Notes under the pieces: model-generated
What the model was told of the DNA's origin: nothing
The model's input: the letters and a program-made list of their open reading frames with translations, nothing else
Database searches by the model: none
Assembly (NCBI GenBank): GCA_030052745.1
Contig: JANBVO010000032.1
Coordinates: 62,001 to 126,000, forward strand
Source: Pleurostoma richardsiae
Lineage: Eukaryota > Ascomycota > Sordariomycetes > Calosphaeriales > Pleurostomataceae
Length of the DNA: 64,000 nucleotides
Direction: 5' to 3'
Position numbers and translations under genes: made by a program
Shown: positions 43,079 through 53,489 of the stretch, piece after piece
Layout: each line of letters starts with the position of its first letter
Position numbering within the stretch: position 1 is the first letter of the stretch

Positions 43079-44826
43079 TCAAAATGGCAGTGTAGCCATG
43101 GGCGCTGATGGATCGACAACGGCCTCGAAACGCATATTCTCAAAGCCCTTTCGGCGCCTGATCGTCACCTCAAGATCCCCAGCAGGGTGCCGGACTCCCT
43201 CGAAGAACTTGATCCTGCCGAGTTCTAGCCGTTGCACCGGACTTCCGTCGCGCCCCGTGATCTCGCAACCTAAGACCATAGCCGCAACCGAAAACATCAC
43301 TTGGTGCGTGACGAAGTGTCGTCCAGGGCACCAGCTTGCGCCGCCGCCGAAAGGCAGGAACGCCTTCCTGCGGACGCCTTTCAGCGGCTGCAGTTCGAGC
43401 CGCCCCGTCTCGCCGTTACGGCTGACAAACCGATCGGGCACAAAATCGTCAGCATCTGGACCCCAGATCGCGGGATCCCTTAGCATGGGTGCCACAATAA
43501 CGTTCACAGTCGAGCCTTTGTGGATGGCGTGTCCGCCTTCCAAGACAGTGTCTTCAACGGCGCGTCGAGAGGAGACGGCACAACTCGTCACCCTCAGCGT
43601 CTCCATCCAGAGAGACACGATAAGGGGACACGATGCCAGTAGGGTATTGGTGTCAATAGTAGCCACTTTAGGCTTTGCTTGGGGCTCATCGCTATGGGAA
43701 GCTTCGATGATAGGCTCAGTCGTGATAACCGTGCATATTCCCTCGAGTTCGCCTCTAACGTCTTTCAAAAGCTCGGAATCTGAAAATATGAAGTTAAGCA
43801 TCCAGAACACTGACGACGTGAAGTTCATCACTGCAGCCTGCAGGATCATGACCTCAACAGCGGCTATCGATGGGTTCTCCCAGTGCTTTCTGTACGAGGC
43901 GTATCGCTCCTGGATGACGGGGCTGGACTGCGAGACGTGGCCAGCATCGTAGTACGAGGTAAAAGCTGCTTGGAACTTCTTGAGCGCCTTGTAGCCCTTA
44001 GGAGCTGTAAGACGTCGGAGGAAGCGGAGATACAGGACTGGTTCGTCATTCTTATAGTCTCTGAATACGAATACGATCAATCAGCTTCCTCGCTCCGTCC
44101 ACCTTTGATGCAGGATATTTAGCTCACTCCAATGCGGCGACGAGAGAGTCATCGTCTTTGACTGGGTTGTTATGGCCGTATAATGAAGCCCCAGAGCTCC
44201 TTGTAAAAATGGTGGAGAGCCATGAGCGTAATTCGCAGTTTACTTCTCCTTGGATGCTGTGCAAGTGCATTGTGATGACCTCACATCCGCGTGTGTGCAT
44301 GTCGTGAATGAGTGCGGGCGCCATAGCCGTGTGCGTGACATGCTCGAGCTGTTTGATAACCGGGTACGTGGGATCTTTATTGGGATTCAAGCCCTCGTAT
44401 TCCCGAAGGCTGATGCTCAGTGGCCGGATGAGATTCCCAACGAGGGGATACAGTGAGAGGACACGGCTCTTGCGGTAGATCAGAGATGCCACTTCTGCAT
44501 TGTTAACAAGAAGCAGCTTTCTGCCGATGAAAGGCACGCTTTGGAAAGGTACAATTGGGCCGGGGTGCTGGTAGCTGGAATCCGTGTGGTCAGACCAGAG
44601 GTAGATGTCTAAAAGTCATACACACTTACCATATGCCTTCGAGGTATCCCAGTGGATCAGTCAACCGTTCCCAGAGATACTTCCAGACGGGCACTTGGGT
44701 ATTCTTGGAGGCCGGTTTCTTATGCAAATTGCTAAAAGCCGGGATGAATTTGTTGATACTGACGACGATCACGGTCATCAAAACCACCGTCGCGGCAGCA
44801 GAGAGCAGTCTTTCCATGGTGGACAT
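43079..44826 (-). CDS. Cytochrome P450, CYP7/CYP8-like
   Basis: Three exons (44826..44630, 44574..44128, 44060..43079) give 541 aa. The ATG at 44826 precedes an N-terminal membrane anchor (LLSAAATVVLMTVIVVSINKF). Other features are PIVPFQSVPFIGRK near the start, the ExxR motif ETLR at about 368-371, the PERF-like PDRF, and the heme loop FLPFGGGASWCPGRHF with Cys459. In the I helix the usual AGxDT is replaced by AVMNFTSSVFWML, as in CYP7/CYP8 relatives that keep an Asn-Thr. It is an ER monooxygenase or rearranging P450. Substrate is unknown; CYP7/8 relatives act on sterols and oxylipins. The heme motif shows it is intact. Confidence 0.91.
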
Positions 44827-45437
44827 GTCCAACTAAAAGAACTGAGACGTTGGCCAGGGTCACATCCTAAGTCCTGTGAAATATAGTTTCAGGCCAGCCA
44901 ATTCGCGTCAGCAAGGATATTCACACTTAAGTACTCCTGAGAACTACAGACATAGAGACCGGACTCTGTTGATAAGTGCGAAGAGCTGCATGCAGGGTAC
45001 ATGTATTGCAGCGAATCCTTCTCCCAGTCTCCAATAAGAGAGCGTCCTTGCCGTCTCCAAAACCGCCGGAGGCCCCTGTTCAGGGTCAAGCGAACCAATA
45101 TTAGGGTCAGGCAGACGATACACACGCAGGATGAAGGAATGTCCCGCCGCATTACCACCTTAATGCAACACACAACTTCTAAAAACTCGCAGGAAGCTGC
45201 ATTGTCATCCTACGGGAGGCGGTTGTACTGACATGCAATAGATTCATGCTACAAACGATATGGCCATCGGGGAATGTCCTTATCAATGCCCAAGATACTT
45301 TCCCAACTTTGCAGCCAACATTGACGGATTTCGCGCTATCCTGGCCGTCAGGCAGTGACTGCACTATATGCAGGGCGTGACGGAACTTGGCCCCGAATGG
45401 GCCGGCACAATGATGGCTGTCCGAGGTGGTTGTCTGC
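44827..45437. other. P450 promoter and hydantoinase 3' flank
   Basis: No gene recognised. The segment is the promoter of the minus-strand P450 and follows the stop of the minus-strand hydantoinase gene. Confidence 0.5.
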
Positions 45438-48400
45438 CTAACCCATAACGGCCGCGGCCGCGCGGAACTCCTTGATAACCGACTTGGGCTCGTAATACGG
45501 CGAGCCCAGGGGCTTGAAATCCATGTCGTACCCAAATTCCCTCGGACCACCGGTGGTCACGCCCTGTGGGGTGTACCAGTGGGGGTGTGCCACGAAGGCG
45601 ACGACGCTGACCCGGACGCCGTACCGCAGATCCTGCGTCCCGAGGGCGTACCCGTCCGTCCCCACGAGCGAGATAAGGTCCGGCACGGTGCACAGGATCT
45701 CGCCCTTGGCATCCTTCCCCGCGGTCGGGTCCACAAGCTCGGCATATAAATATTCGTTTTGGAATGGCAGGATCATGTCCCGAGTTTCAGCCTGGGCGGT
45801 GTCACCGTACTCCTGCTCGTCGCTCGCAATGGGCTTCAGGCGGACGCGCCCCTCTGTGTAGCCGCCGGCCGAGACCTCCCGAATCACGGAGACGATCTTG
45901 CCTGTATACAGCACGCGTCCCGACGGGTTCGCCCCCATGATGGCCTCCATAATGTCTGTCTTCTCCTGACGCGCCCTGTAGACGGCGCGTCCGATATGCC
46001 ACGCCAGCGAGGTGGTACCCAGGCAGGCCACCTTCTTGCAGAAGCCGACCGTCATGGGCGGGATGACGAGCTGGCTGAACAGGCCCAGTTCGTGGCCGGC
46101 CTTGCGATGAATCTTCTCGACCTTGCGAGAATCTGCTGCTTTGTTGACGGTCACGACATTGCCGTTTCCATCGGCCTGGGTGCAAGGAGTACCCACAAAC
46201 CCGTACAGGTACGGCGTCTTCATATAACTCCGCGGGTATGCCCGCCCCATGAAGTCGCCGTCCACCGCGGGCACTCCGTAGTGCAGGCCGGTCAGCATCG
46301 GGCGGATGGCGTTCATGCCACCGATCTCGAGCGCGATCTGCGCCGCCATCTTAACGCTCGGGAACATGGTGAACATGGCATCGGTGGCGTCAATGTCCTC
46401 GGTTCCGCTGGGCGTGCGCTCCAGCGTGACGGTCGGGGCGCCGTAGGAGATATTGCCGAGGATGTGCTCGTCCTCAGGCAACGAGCTGATGTCGACGACC
46501 GACGGGCGCTGGCCAGCCTGGATAGCCGCTCGCGCCGCCATGTAACAATAGTAACCCGGCCCGCCGCCGCCGCAGGCGAGGATGCTCGAGCCCATGGCCA
46601 AGAACTCGCAGTCCACCTCGGACAGCCACCAGGTGCCAGCAGCGTCGACTTCGGGCCGGTAGGTGTTGATGTCAATGAGTGCAGAGGGGCTGACGATGAA
46701 GTCTTTGGGGTCCTTCTCCGCGTTCGTTGTCGCGTCTATGCCCATCGATTCCGATTCAGAAACGTCGCCATTCAGTTCTTCGGTAAATAGCGCGGCGCCT
46801 TTGAGCTGATACTTCTCCGCCAGGGGCCCAGCTGCTTTGACGATGAGGCGGGTGGCGCGCATCTGCACGTACTGCAAGGGAAGGTTCTCGACTTCGGTGA
46901 CCTTGACCTTCGCAGGGTCGGCGCCGGCGGCCACTGCCATCCTTTTCGCTTCTTCGCAGACCTCCTCTACGACCACGTCCTCATCCAGTCCCTCCATGAC
47001 CTTAACAATATCCACCTGGCCCGAGACGCGCGCGATAGCAGCTCCGACGGCGTTGGCGCAGTCGTGGAACTGCGGACGGATGATCTGGCCCACGCCTTTC
47101 AGGTCGTCCATCTGCACGATGCTCCCGCCGCCAACCATGACGAGGAGGGCGTCGTCAGCGCTCAGCTTCATCGAGTCTACGGCATGCTCCAGAAGCTGCT
47201 TTATCTTGTTCCGCGCCTTTTGCACGAGCTCCGCCGATATCCCCTCCAGCGTCGTCTTATCACCGATGTCTGCCTGTCCGCTGGCCACGACAATGTCCGT
47301 GGCCGTGAGTATCTTACCCCCAAAAACCAGGCCATCAGAGGTCAGCCGGTGGCCCACCGACTCCGGGCCAACGTGGACCTGGCCTTCCCTCTCTTCAACC
47401 TTGGTGCCACCGCCGAGAGCCACGGATAAAACCTCCGGCATGGGGAAGGCACTCCGGACGCCTCCGATCTCCACCCACGTCCCAGCCTGCCGTGGAAAGC
47501 CGGATGGAAGCAGCGCGCAGACGTCAGTCGTCGTTCCGCCAACATCTGCCACGATGACCTGCGCGCTGGGAACGCGCCCAGAGGCCGTATCAAGGCCCGC
47601 GAGATAGGCGGCGCCGGACATGGAGTTGGTAGGCCCGCTGTTGAAGGTCTTGATAGGGCACTTCTCGGCGGTGTCAGCGTCAATAATGGTCCCATCATTC
47701 TGGGTGAGGAAGAGCGGGCAAGTGAGGCCGAGAGACAGCATCGCCCGTTTGAAGCCGCGGATGGTGCGCCGAGCGAACTTGAGTATCGACGTGTTTAGGA
47801 TCGTCGCATTCTCGCGCTCGATAAAGCCCAGCTGCCCGATATCGCGGGACAGCACCACGTCGGCACCGGGTAGCTCCTCGAGGATGATCTCGCGCACGCG
47901 CGCCTCGTGCCTGCCCTCGACGTCGAGGGGCGAGAAGACGCCGACGACGGCCACGTCGGAGATACCCTTGTCCCTGATGACGCGACACTCGGCGCGGATC
48001 TGCGCCTCTTCGAGGGGGACAATCTCACGGGTGTCGAACTCGAAGCCGCCGTTCAGGTAGGCGACGTGCCCGTTCATGATGCGCGCCAGGATCGGCGGGA
48101 AGTCGAGGAAGGCCGGGTTCTCCCGCGTGTAGGGCCCGCAGAGCCGCAGCACGGCGACCTTGCGCAGGTTCCGCGCGTCGGCCTGGACAACAGCGTTGAT
48201 GAAGTGCGTCGTGCCGATCATGACGGCGGAGATGCTGTCCTGGGTGACGTCGCATTGCGACAGGGCCCCGCGGATGGCGGCTGTGATGCCATCTGTCACG
48301 TTCGGCGTCGTGGGCGTCTTGAAGGCGCTGCGTATCCCCCTCTTTGGCTGGTTTGCCTCTCCAGGATGCAGAATGACGCTGAAATACTGTTAGTCGTACT

Positions 48401-48494
48401 GCTTGGCGTGTTATGTAGTGTGAGATATGGCTTACCAGTCAGTGTTTGTCCCTCCGACGTCGACACCGACTCTGTAGGCCTTCTCTGTTGCCAT
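45438..48494 (-). CDS. Hydantoinase/oxoprolinase A fused to DUF917
   Basis: Two exons (48494..48436 and 48378..45438) give 999 aa. Exon 1 codes MATEKAYRVGVDVGGTNTD, the ATP-binding phosphate-1 loop of the HyuA/oxoprolinase N-domain, which the long exon alone lacks. Residues up to about 550 are the hydantoinase A region, with DVGGTTTDVCALLPSGFP as the second phosphate loop, MIGTTHFINAVVQ and VALGGGTKVE. The C-terminal part from about 600 (CEFLAMGSSILACGGGGPGY onwards) is DUF917. The protein likely performs ATP-dependent ring opening of a cyclic amide such as a hydantoin or 5-oxoproline-like compound in the cytosol. Its divergent neighbour is an NCS1 permease, a family that includes hydantoin, allantoin and nucleobase carriers. 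Confidence 0.92.
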
Positions 48495-49350
48495 TGTGTC
48501 TTGATTTTGCCACTCGCCTTTACCCTTCTCCTTGAGTTACCCTCGTGACAGTGCTGAACCAGTGTCTATTTGTTGGACGCGGACCGTGGCCGTACCTGTA
48601 AGCTGTATGGCATCTCCGGCCTCGCGCCGGCTGGCACTCCTCAAGGTTCTCTTCCGACCACTTGTTGCCCGCTTCGATCCTTAGGAAGCAGCAGGATTTA
48701 GCCAACTACTAGCCCGTGGCGCGCGTCTTTCCCCTGTTGGAAGTTTGGAACGGCCGAAACTCGCTCACGGAGAAGGGCGCAGATATGGTCAAGGATGAAG
48801 ATAGGCCCGGCTCCTCTTGGCGTCGAGTCCGGTTACCGGCTTCCGCACGGGGGGCTTATCAGCAGCCGCAAATGCCGGCCGCGAATCGGTCGGTCTCCGG
48901 GACACATCTTATCTTCTGCAGATGGTTGGGATATAACTACCTTACACGAATACTGCATCTGGTCTAAACTACTAGAACGATAGTCACATCGGTGATACTA
49001 TATCAACACTGCTATGGGTCATTCGGCTGCGTACCTACCGACGCGGAAGTGGAGGTTGCGAGTTGACTTGGTTATCGCCCGAGGACTCACCCCGCCGGCC
49101 ACGACCGTCGATGGCTGGGCGTGATAAGATGATCTCCACATAGCATGCGATCAGCGTGCATCCTGCAGCTGGGCATTGCCCAGCAGTGTGTGCGGGGCTT
49201 CATGGGTGCCTCTCGCTCCCTGGGGTCATGTTCCATGCGAAGATATATGTTATGGAGGCTTTGTCGTTAACGGTCTTCCCCACCTGAGACGCCCCGAGAC
49301 CTCCTTGGTGGAGACTGCCCTGCATCCAGGACTAGACGCGATTTTCCAGA
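48495..49350. promoter_or_regulatory. Divergent promoter of hydantoinase and NCS1 genes, GATA-rich
   Basis: 856 bp between start codons. Three GATAAG cores: minus strand at 48855..48860 and 48908..48913, plus strand at 49123..49128. GATAAG is the AreA/Nit2 nitrogen-activator site. A short perfect inverted repeat, GCTGGGC-att-GCCCAGC, lies at 49168..49184. Confidence 0.55.
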
Positions 49351-51295
49351 ATGGCAACGGTCTTGAGAAAGCTCCTCCGGCGGATTGAACTCCCCGAGGA
49401 GGAACAGACGGACAGATGGAGCAATGAAGACATCCGCCCAGTGCCTCCTGAGCGGCAGACATGGGGCACGCTCCAGTACTTCGAGCTCTGGTTCCTCGTC
49501 AACATGAACATGAGCAAGTACCAGACGGGGTCGGCACTGATCGCGACGGGCATGACGTACTGGCAGGCCATCATCGTCATCATCGTCGGTAACTTCCTCG
49601 CCGCCTGCTTCGCCGTGCTCAACTCTATCTCGGGGGCGCAGAGCCACATCGGGTTCCCGGTCGTGTCACGTAGTGTATGGGGTGAGTTGAGCGCCGTCGC
49701 TTAGAACAACCAGCGGGACAGCAATTCTAACCCGTGGCCCTCCGTGGGAGTGTGAGAACAGGCATGTGGGGTTCTTTTTTCCCTATACTGAACCGGACTC
49801 TGCTGTCTGTCGTCTGGTTCGGCGTCCAGGCCGTCATCGGCGGCAGAATGATATACGTCTGCCTGCGATCCATCTGGATTGACCTGGACGACCGGATCCC
49901 CAACACCCTGCCGGTGAGCACGGGCATCACGACGGGCGAGTTCATGGGGTACGTTCTCTTCAATCTCGCCTGCTGCGTCTTCATGTGGTTCCGACCGCAC
50001 CAGCTGCGGCCGTACTTCCACGGCGCGTCGGTGCTCGTCTGCCTGACGCTCTTCATCCTCCTCGGCTGGGCACTGGGTACCAGCGAAGGATGGGGCGAGA
50101 TTGGGCGGTCGCAGGCGACGACATCATCGACCGAGCTGGGATGGAACATGTGCGCCGGCATCATGTCGGTCATCGGGAGCATCTCGGCCGGGATTCTGAA
50201 CCAGAACGATTTCACGCGCTTCGCAAAGCGGCCGAGCCAGGTTACCTGGTCGCAGGGCATCTCGTTCCTCCTTGCCGGGAACATCGCCGCCATCGTCGGC
50301 GTCTTGGTGACGGCCGCAACTCAGGAGCGTGAGTACTATCCCACCTGCTATCCCTCATCGGGAGTATTGCCACTCGGTGGGGCTATAATGGCACGCTGAT
50401 GACCCGGATGTCTCATAGAGTACGGCAAGGGAACGGCCCTGTGGGATCCTAGCAAACTCTTCCGTGCTATTCAGGACGAACATGGCTCGGGAGGCCGGGC
50501 GGCGGCCTTCTTCCTGGCCATCGTCATGATCGTCAGCCAGCTCTCCATCAACGTCGTCGGCAACGTGCTCGCCGGGGGCCTCGACGTTGCCGCCATGTTC
50601 CCCAAGTTTATTAACCTCCGCCGCGGTGCATACGTTATCGCTGCGCTGAGTGTGCTGCCAAACCCGTGGCAGCAACTCGTAAACGGGACGACGTAAGTCT
50701 AGACTCTTTGCTTTCGGAAGAAAGAGTGGGCAGCTAACAGCATCCCTCTCCGATTCCTAGATTCCTCGCCGTGCTCTCCGCGTACGCGGTCTTCCTTGGC
50801 CCCATGATCGGACTCCTCTGCGTGCACTTCTTCGTGATCCAGCGGCGCCGGTTCCACATGCCCGACCTGTATGAAGGGTCCCGGCGGTCCGTGTACTGGT
50901 ACGCGTACGGTGTCAACTGGCGGACGGTGGCGGCATGGGCCCTCGCGGTGATTCCCAGCATGCCGGGGTTCGTGCACCGCGCCAATGCGGCTCTTCCAGT
51001 CCCGGTCGGTGCCACCCGCGTGTACAGCCTCAGCTTCGTACTGGGATTCCTGCTCTGTAAGTCTCCAGCCTTCTCTCATGGGGCCTTGCCTGAATCGATA
51101 TGGTGCTAACCGTGATCTTCCACAGCCGGTGTTCTAGCGTACATCTTCCAAGTCGTCTTTCCATTCACGTACCCGGAAGTCTCTCCAATGGAAGAAGCAG
51201 AGGAACTAGAAGGGGTCGACCCAAATAAGATCCTGGACAACGGAGAGAACGACGCGAAGAAAGCAGCGTACACAGACAACGTCACCAGCGTATGA
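49351..51295 (+). CDS. NCS1 nucleobase/allantoin/hydantoin permease
   Basis: Five exons (49351..49681, 49762..50328, 50419..50692, 50761..51056, 51126..51295) give 545 aa. Conserved NCS1 blocks are NMNMSKYQTGSALIATGM in helix 1, HIGFPVVSRSVWGMWGS between helices 2 and 3, WFGVQAVIGG in helix 3, SISAGILNQNDFTRFAK in helix 6, and the helix 8 region QLSINVVGNVLAGGLDVAAMFPK. The length and 12-span layout suit the fungal Fur type (uracil, allantoin, thiamine, nicotinamide riboside) better than the Fcy type. It imports a nitrogen-containing ring compound with a proton or sodium. Together with the divergent hydantoinase it makes an import-and-degrade pair. Confidence 0.92.
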
Positions 51296-52061
51296 GGAGT
51301 CAAGTGATGGCATGAAAGCTAGATTAGACGCTCGGAATAACGCATGATGAGCCACTGCCGTAGTGACAAACCGTATTGGTGCGTGCCCACGCATGTGAAG
51401 TAAGCCGGGGAGTCTATCTGCTCCGCAGGAAGAGAGGAACACCGACATCAAAAGCACTGTATTCTCGCAGGTATCTATCTGCCCAGGGTAGAGGAGTATC
51501 GTAGCTGCTGCGACAAACGCGGAGTGTCCAACGCCCCCGAGGGCGGAGGCGATTCACAGCCACGACCTGATTCTCCGTTACACCCCACCTTAGAAAAGGC
51601 GCTAAACCCTCATTCGTATTCATGAGGCTCTAAATGGACGATGGAGACATAATGGAAATGAGGGCCTCACCAACAAACGTATTTACGGGCTTCTAGCATC
51701 GTGTTATGTCCACGAAAAGGCAGTCGGATAGATAGACAGTTGCACCTTGTGTTGTCACCTACAGGGATTCTTCACTCTAGAGGAGGATCAGAGGATCTGA
51801 GTGCATCGTCCGGCCCAGCCCCAAGCCACTGCAGGATCTAGAAATAACCATAACGCAGACCGATATCATAACGCAAACTGACCATAACGCACTTAACTTG
51901 GTAGTTCACGGAGGTAGCGGACTTACTTCGACATCGCCGGAGAGGGCTATAGTTATAAGACTAATCTTGGCTCGGCACCTGTACCTCCAGGAATCAAACA
52001 GCCAAAGCATCAATCACTCGCCGCTGCCCCCCAAGCGTCAACTGTTACCGTGATCATCAAC
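51296..52061. other. Intergenic region with repeated ATAACGCA
   Basis: No gene seen. The octamer ATAACGCA occurs three times at 51850..51857, 51868..51875 and 51884..51891, all on the plus strand, 170-210 bp upstream of the SDR start. Confidence 0.5.
51849..51891 (+). repeat. Three direct copies of CATAACGCA
   Basis: Copies of the 9-mer start at 51849, 51867 and 51883 (spacing 18 and 16). The last is part of CTGACCATAACGCA, which occurs again at 57907..57920. May be an upstream activating site for the SDR gene. Confidence 0.5.
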
Positions 52062-52838
52062 ATGCCTTCCATCACTGGCCAGTTCATTCTCGTCATTGGC
52101 GGCTCCTCCGGCATAGGCGCCGGCGTGGCCAAGCTCGCCCTCGCCGAAGGGCTGCGAGTCGCCATTGCGTCCTCAAACCCCATTCGGGTAGCTAACGCCG
52201 TCAAGTCCCTGCAGGCCGCCTGTCCCGGCGGCGACATCACCGGGTATACGTGCGATCTCAAGCAGGCCGACGTCGAGGCGGGGCTCGAGAAGCTCCTGAC
52301 AGAAGTCACGGCGGCGGCAGGGACCGCCGGCCAGCCTCGGCTGCTTGACCACGTCATCTGCACCGCGAACGTGCCCGACATCAAGCCCGTGGCGCAGGCG
52401 GACGCCGAATACCTCCGGGCGGTTGCGCAGGGGTGCGTGACGCCGACGATCCTGTTAGCCAAGCTGGCGCCACGGTTCCTCAACAAGTCGGTCCGTTCCT
52501 CGATCATCTACACGGGCGGCGCCGTCGCGGACCGGCCGAGGCCGCCGTACACGATGGGCTCGTTCATGGCCGCGGGCATGCAGGGCGTGGTGCGCAGCCT
52601 GGCGCTGGAGTTGGCGCCGGCACTGCGGGTCAACATGGTGCAGCCCGGGGCGACGGACACGGAGCTGTGGGGGGCCGGGGAGCAGCGGGCTCAGCTGCGG
52701 GAGGCAGTCACGAAGATGGCGCTGCTGGGGAAGCCCGGGACGGCGGAGGAGGTGGCAGAGGCGTATATGTACCTGATGAAGGACAGCAATGCGACGGGGT
52801 CCTGCGTCAAGACGGACGGGGGTGTGCTGCTCCAGTGA
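52062..52838 (+). CDS. Atypical short-chain dehydrogenase/reductase protein
   Basis: Single exon, 258 aa from the ATG at 52062. The nucleotide loop GGSSGIGAG is at about 14-22 and CDLKQAD marks the adenine side, so cofactor binding is likely. Strand 6 ends NMVQPGATDTELW, a pattern seen in an atypical fungal SDR group. The catalytic Tyr-x-x-x-Lys is absent: aligning on GVVRSLALEL, the Tyr and Lys positions hold Gly and Ala. The NNAG motif is replaced by CTANVPD. It may be a non-catalytic cofactor-binding protein or use another mechanism. The codon use is strongly GC-biased. It follows the NCS1 permease on the same strand with 766 bp between. Confidence 0.85.
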   Translation: MPSITGQFILVIGGSSGIGAGVAKLALAEGLRVAIASSNPIRVANAVKSLQAACPGGDITGYTCDLKQADVEAGLEKLLTEVTAAAGTAGQPRLLDHVICTANVPDIKPVAQADAEYLRAVAQGCVTPTILLAKLAPRFLNKSVRSSIIYTGGAVADRPRPPYTMGSFMAAGMQGVVRSLALELAPALRVNMVQPGATDTELWGAGEQRAQLREAVTKMALLGKPGTAEEVAEAYMYLMKDSNATGSCVKTDGGVLLQ

Positions 52839-53489
52839 GGCGGCCGGGCGACTCTGTCGGGCAGGTAGACGTGCCTGAAATCTGTGAGACCATCACTTAA
52901 TAAGCAATGTTGACGGGTGGTTGATAATTCAGTCCTATCTATTGTCTTGATAAAAGCCATGGTGCACGGCGAGCTCTGGAGAAGGCAGCGAAGGCGTCTC
53001 GAGAAATGGTCGAGGGGAGACATAGCTCCGTGTAGCATCGCCCTGCGAGGCTGAGACAGCTGCAGTCTGGCGCTCTCTCTAGCCTTAACGAAGCTATTCA
53101 TCAACCTGCACGGCACCGGTGCGATGCTGGAACACCTCATTATCATGCGTGTTTTGGTAACAACCACCTACCTAAGGACTGTGGCCACGGCTGTCGGACC
53201 AACCTGAGAACTGAGGTGCGTCCGGAGGCCGGCAGGCACGGGACACGCACGCTAAAAGGCCACCGTGCGGCGACGTCATAAAAAATCGGAGCGGAAATGT
53301 CTCGCAACTCCGAATTTCTCTCGGCAAACAATTCCAGTCACCAAACCGACAAACCTTTACCTACTGCGTATTCGCCATCACCGAACGAGTGGCCCGTATA
53401 TAACGCCTGCACGTACCTACCTGGTCGATACCATACCCTGCGCACTTCTTTCGACGCCTCGCTGTTCCCAACAATCACCAGCCATCACA
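52839..53489. other. Intergenic region upstream of Jac1-like gene
   Basis: Promoter and leader of the next gene. The same frame is open upstream to 53265 but carries no coding signature. No other gene is recognised. Confidence 0.5.

Noticed and set aside
45759-46790. Antisense open frame of 343 codons over the hydantoinase gene
   Set aside because: Mirror of a GC3-rich gene, no motifs, His/Arg/Asp-rich composition typical of antisense frames.
53265-53489. N-terminal extension of the Jac1-like protein
   Set aside because: The upstream part of the frame has no presequence-like or conserved character; the ATG at 53490 starts a good mitochondrial targeting sequence.
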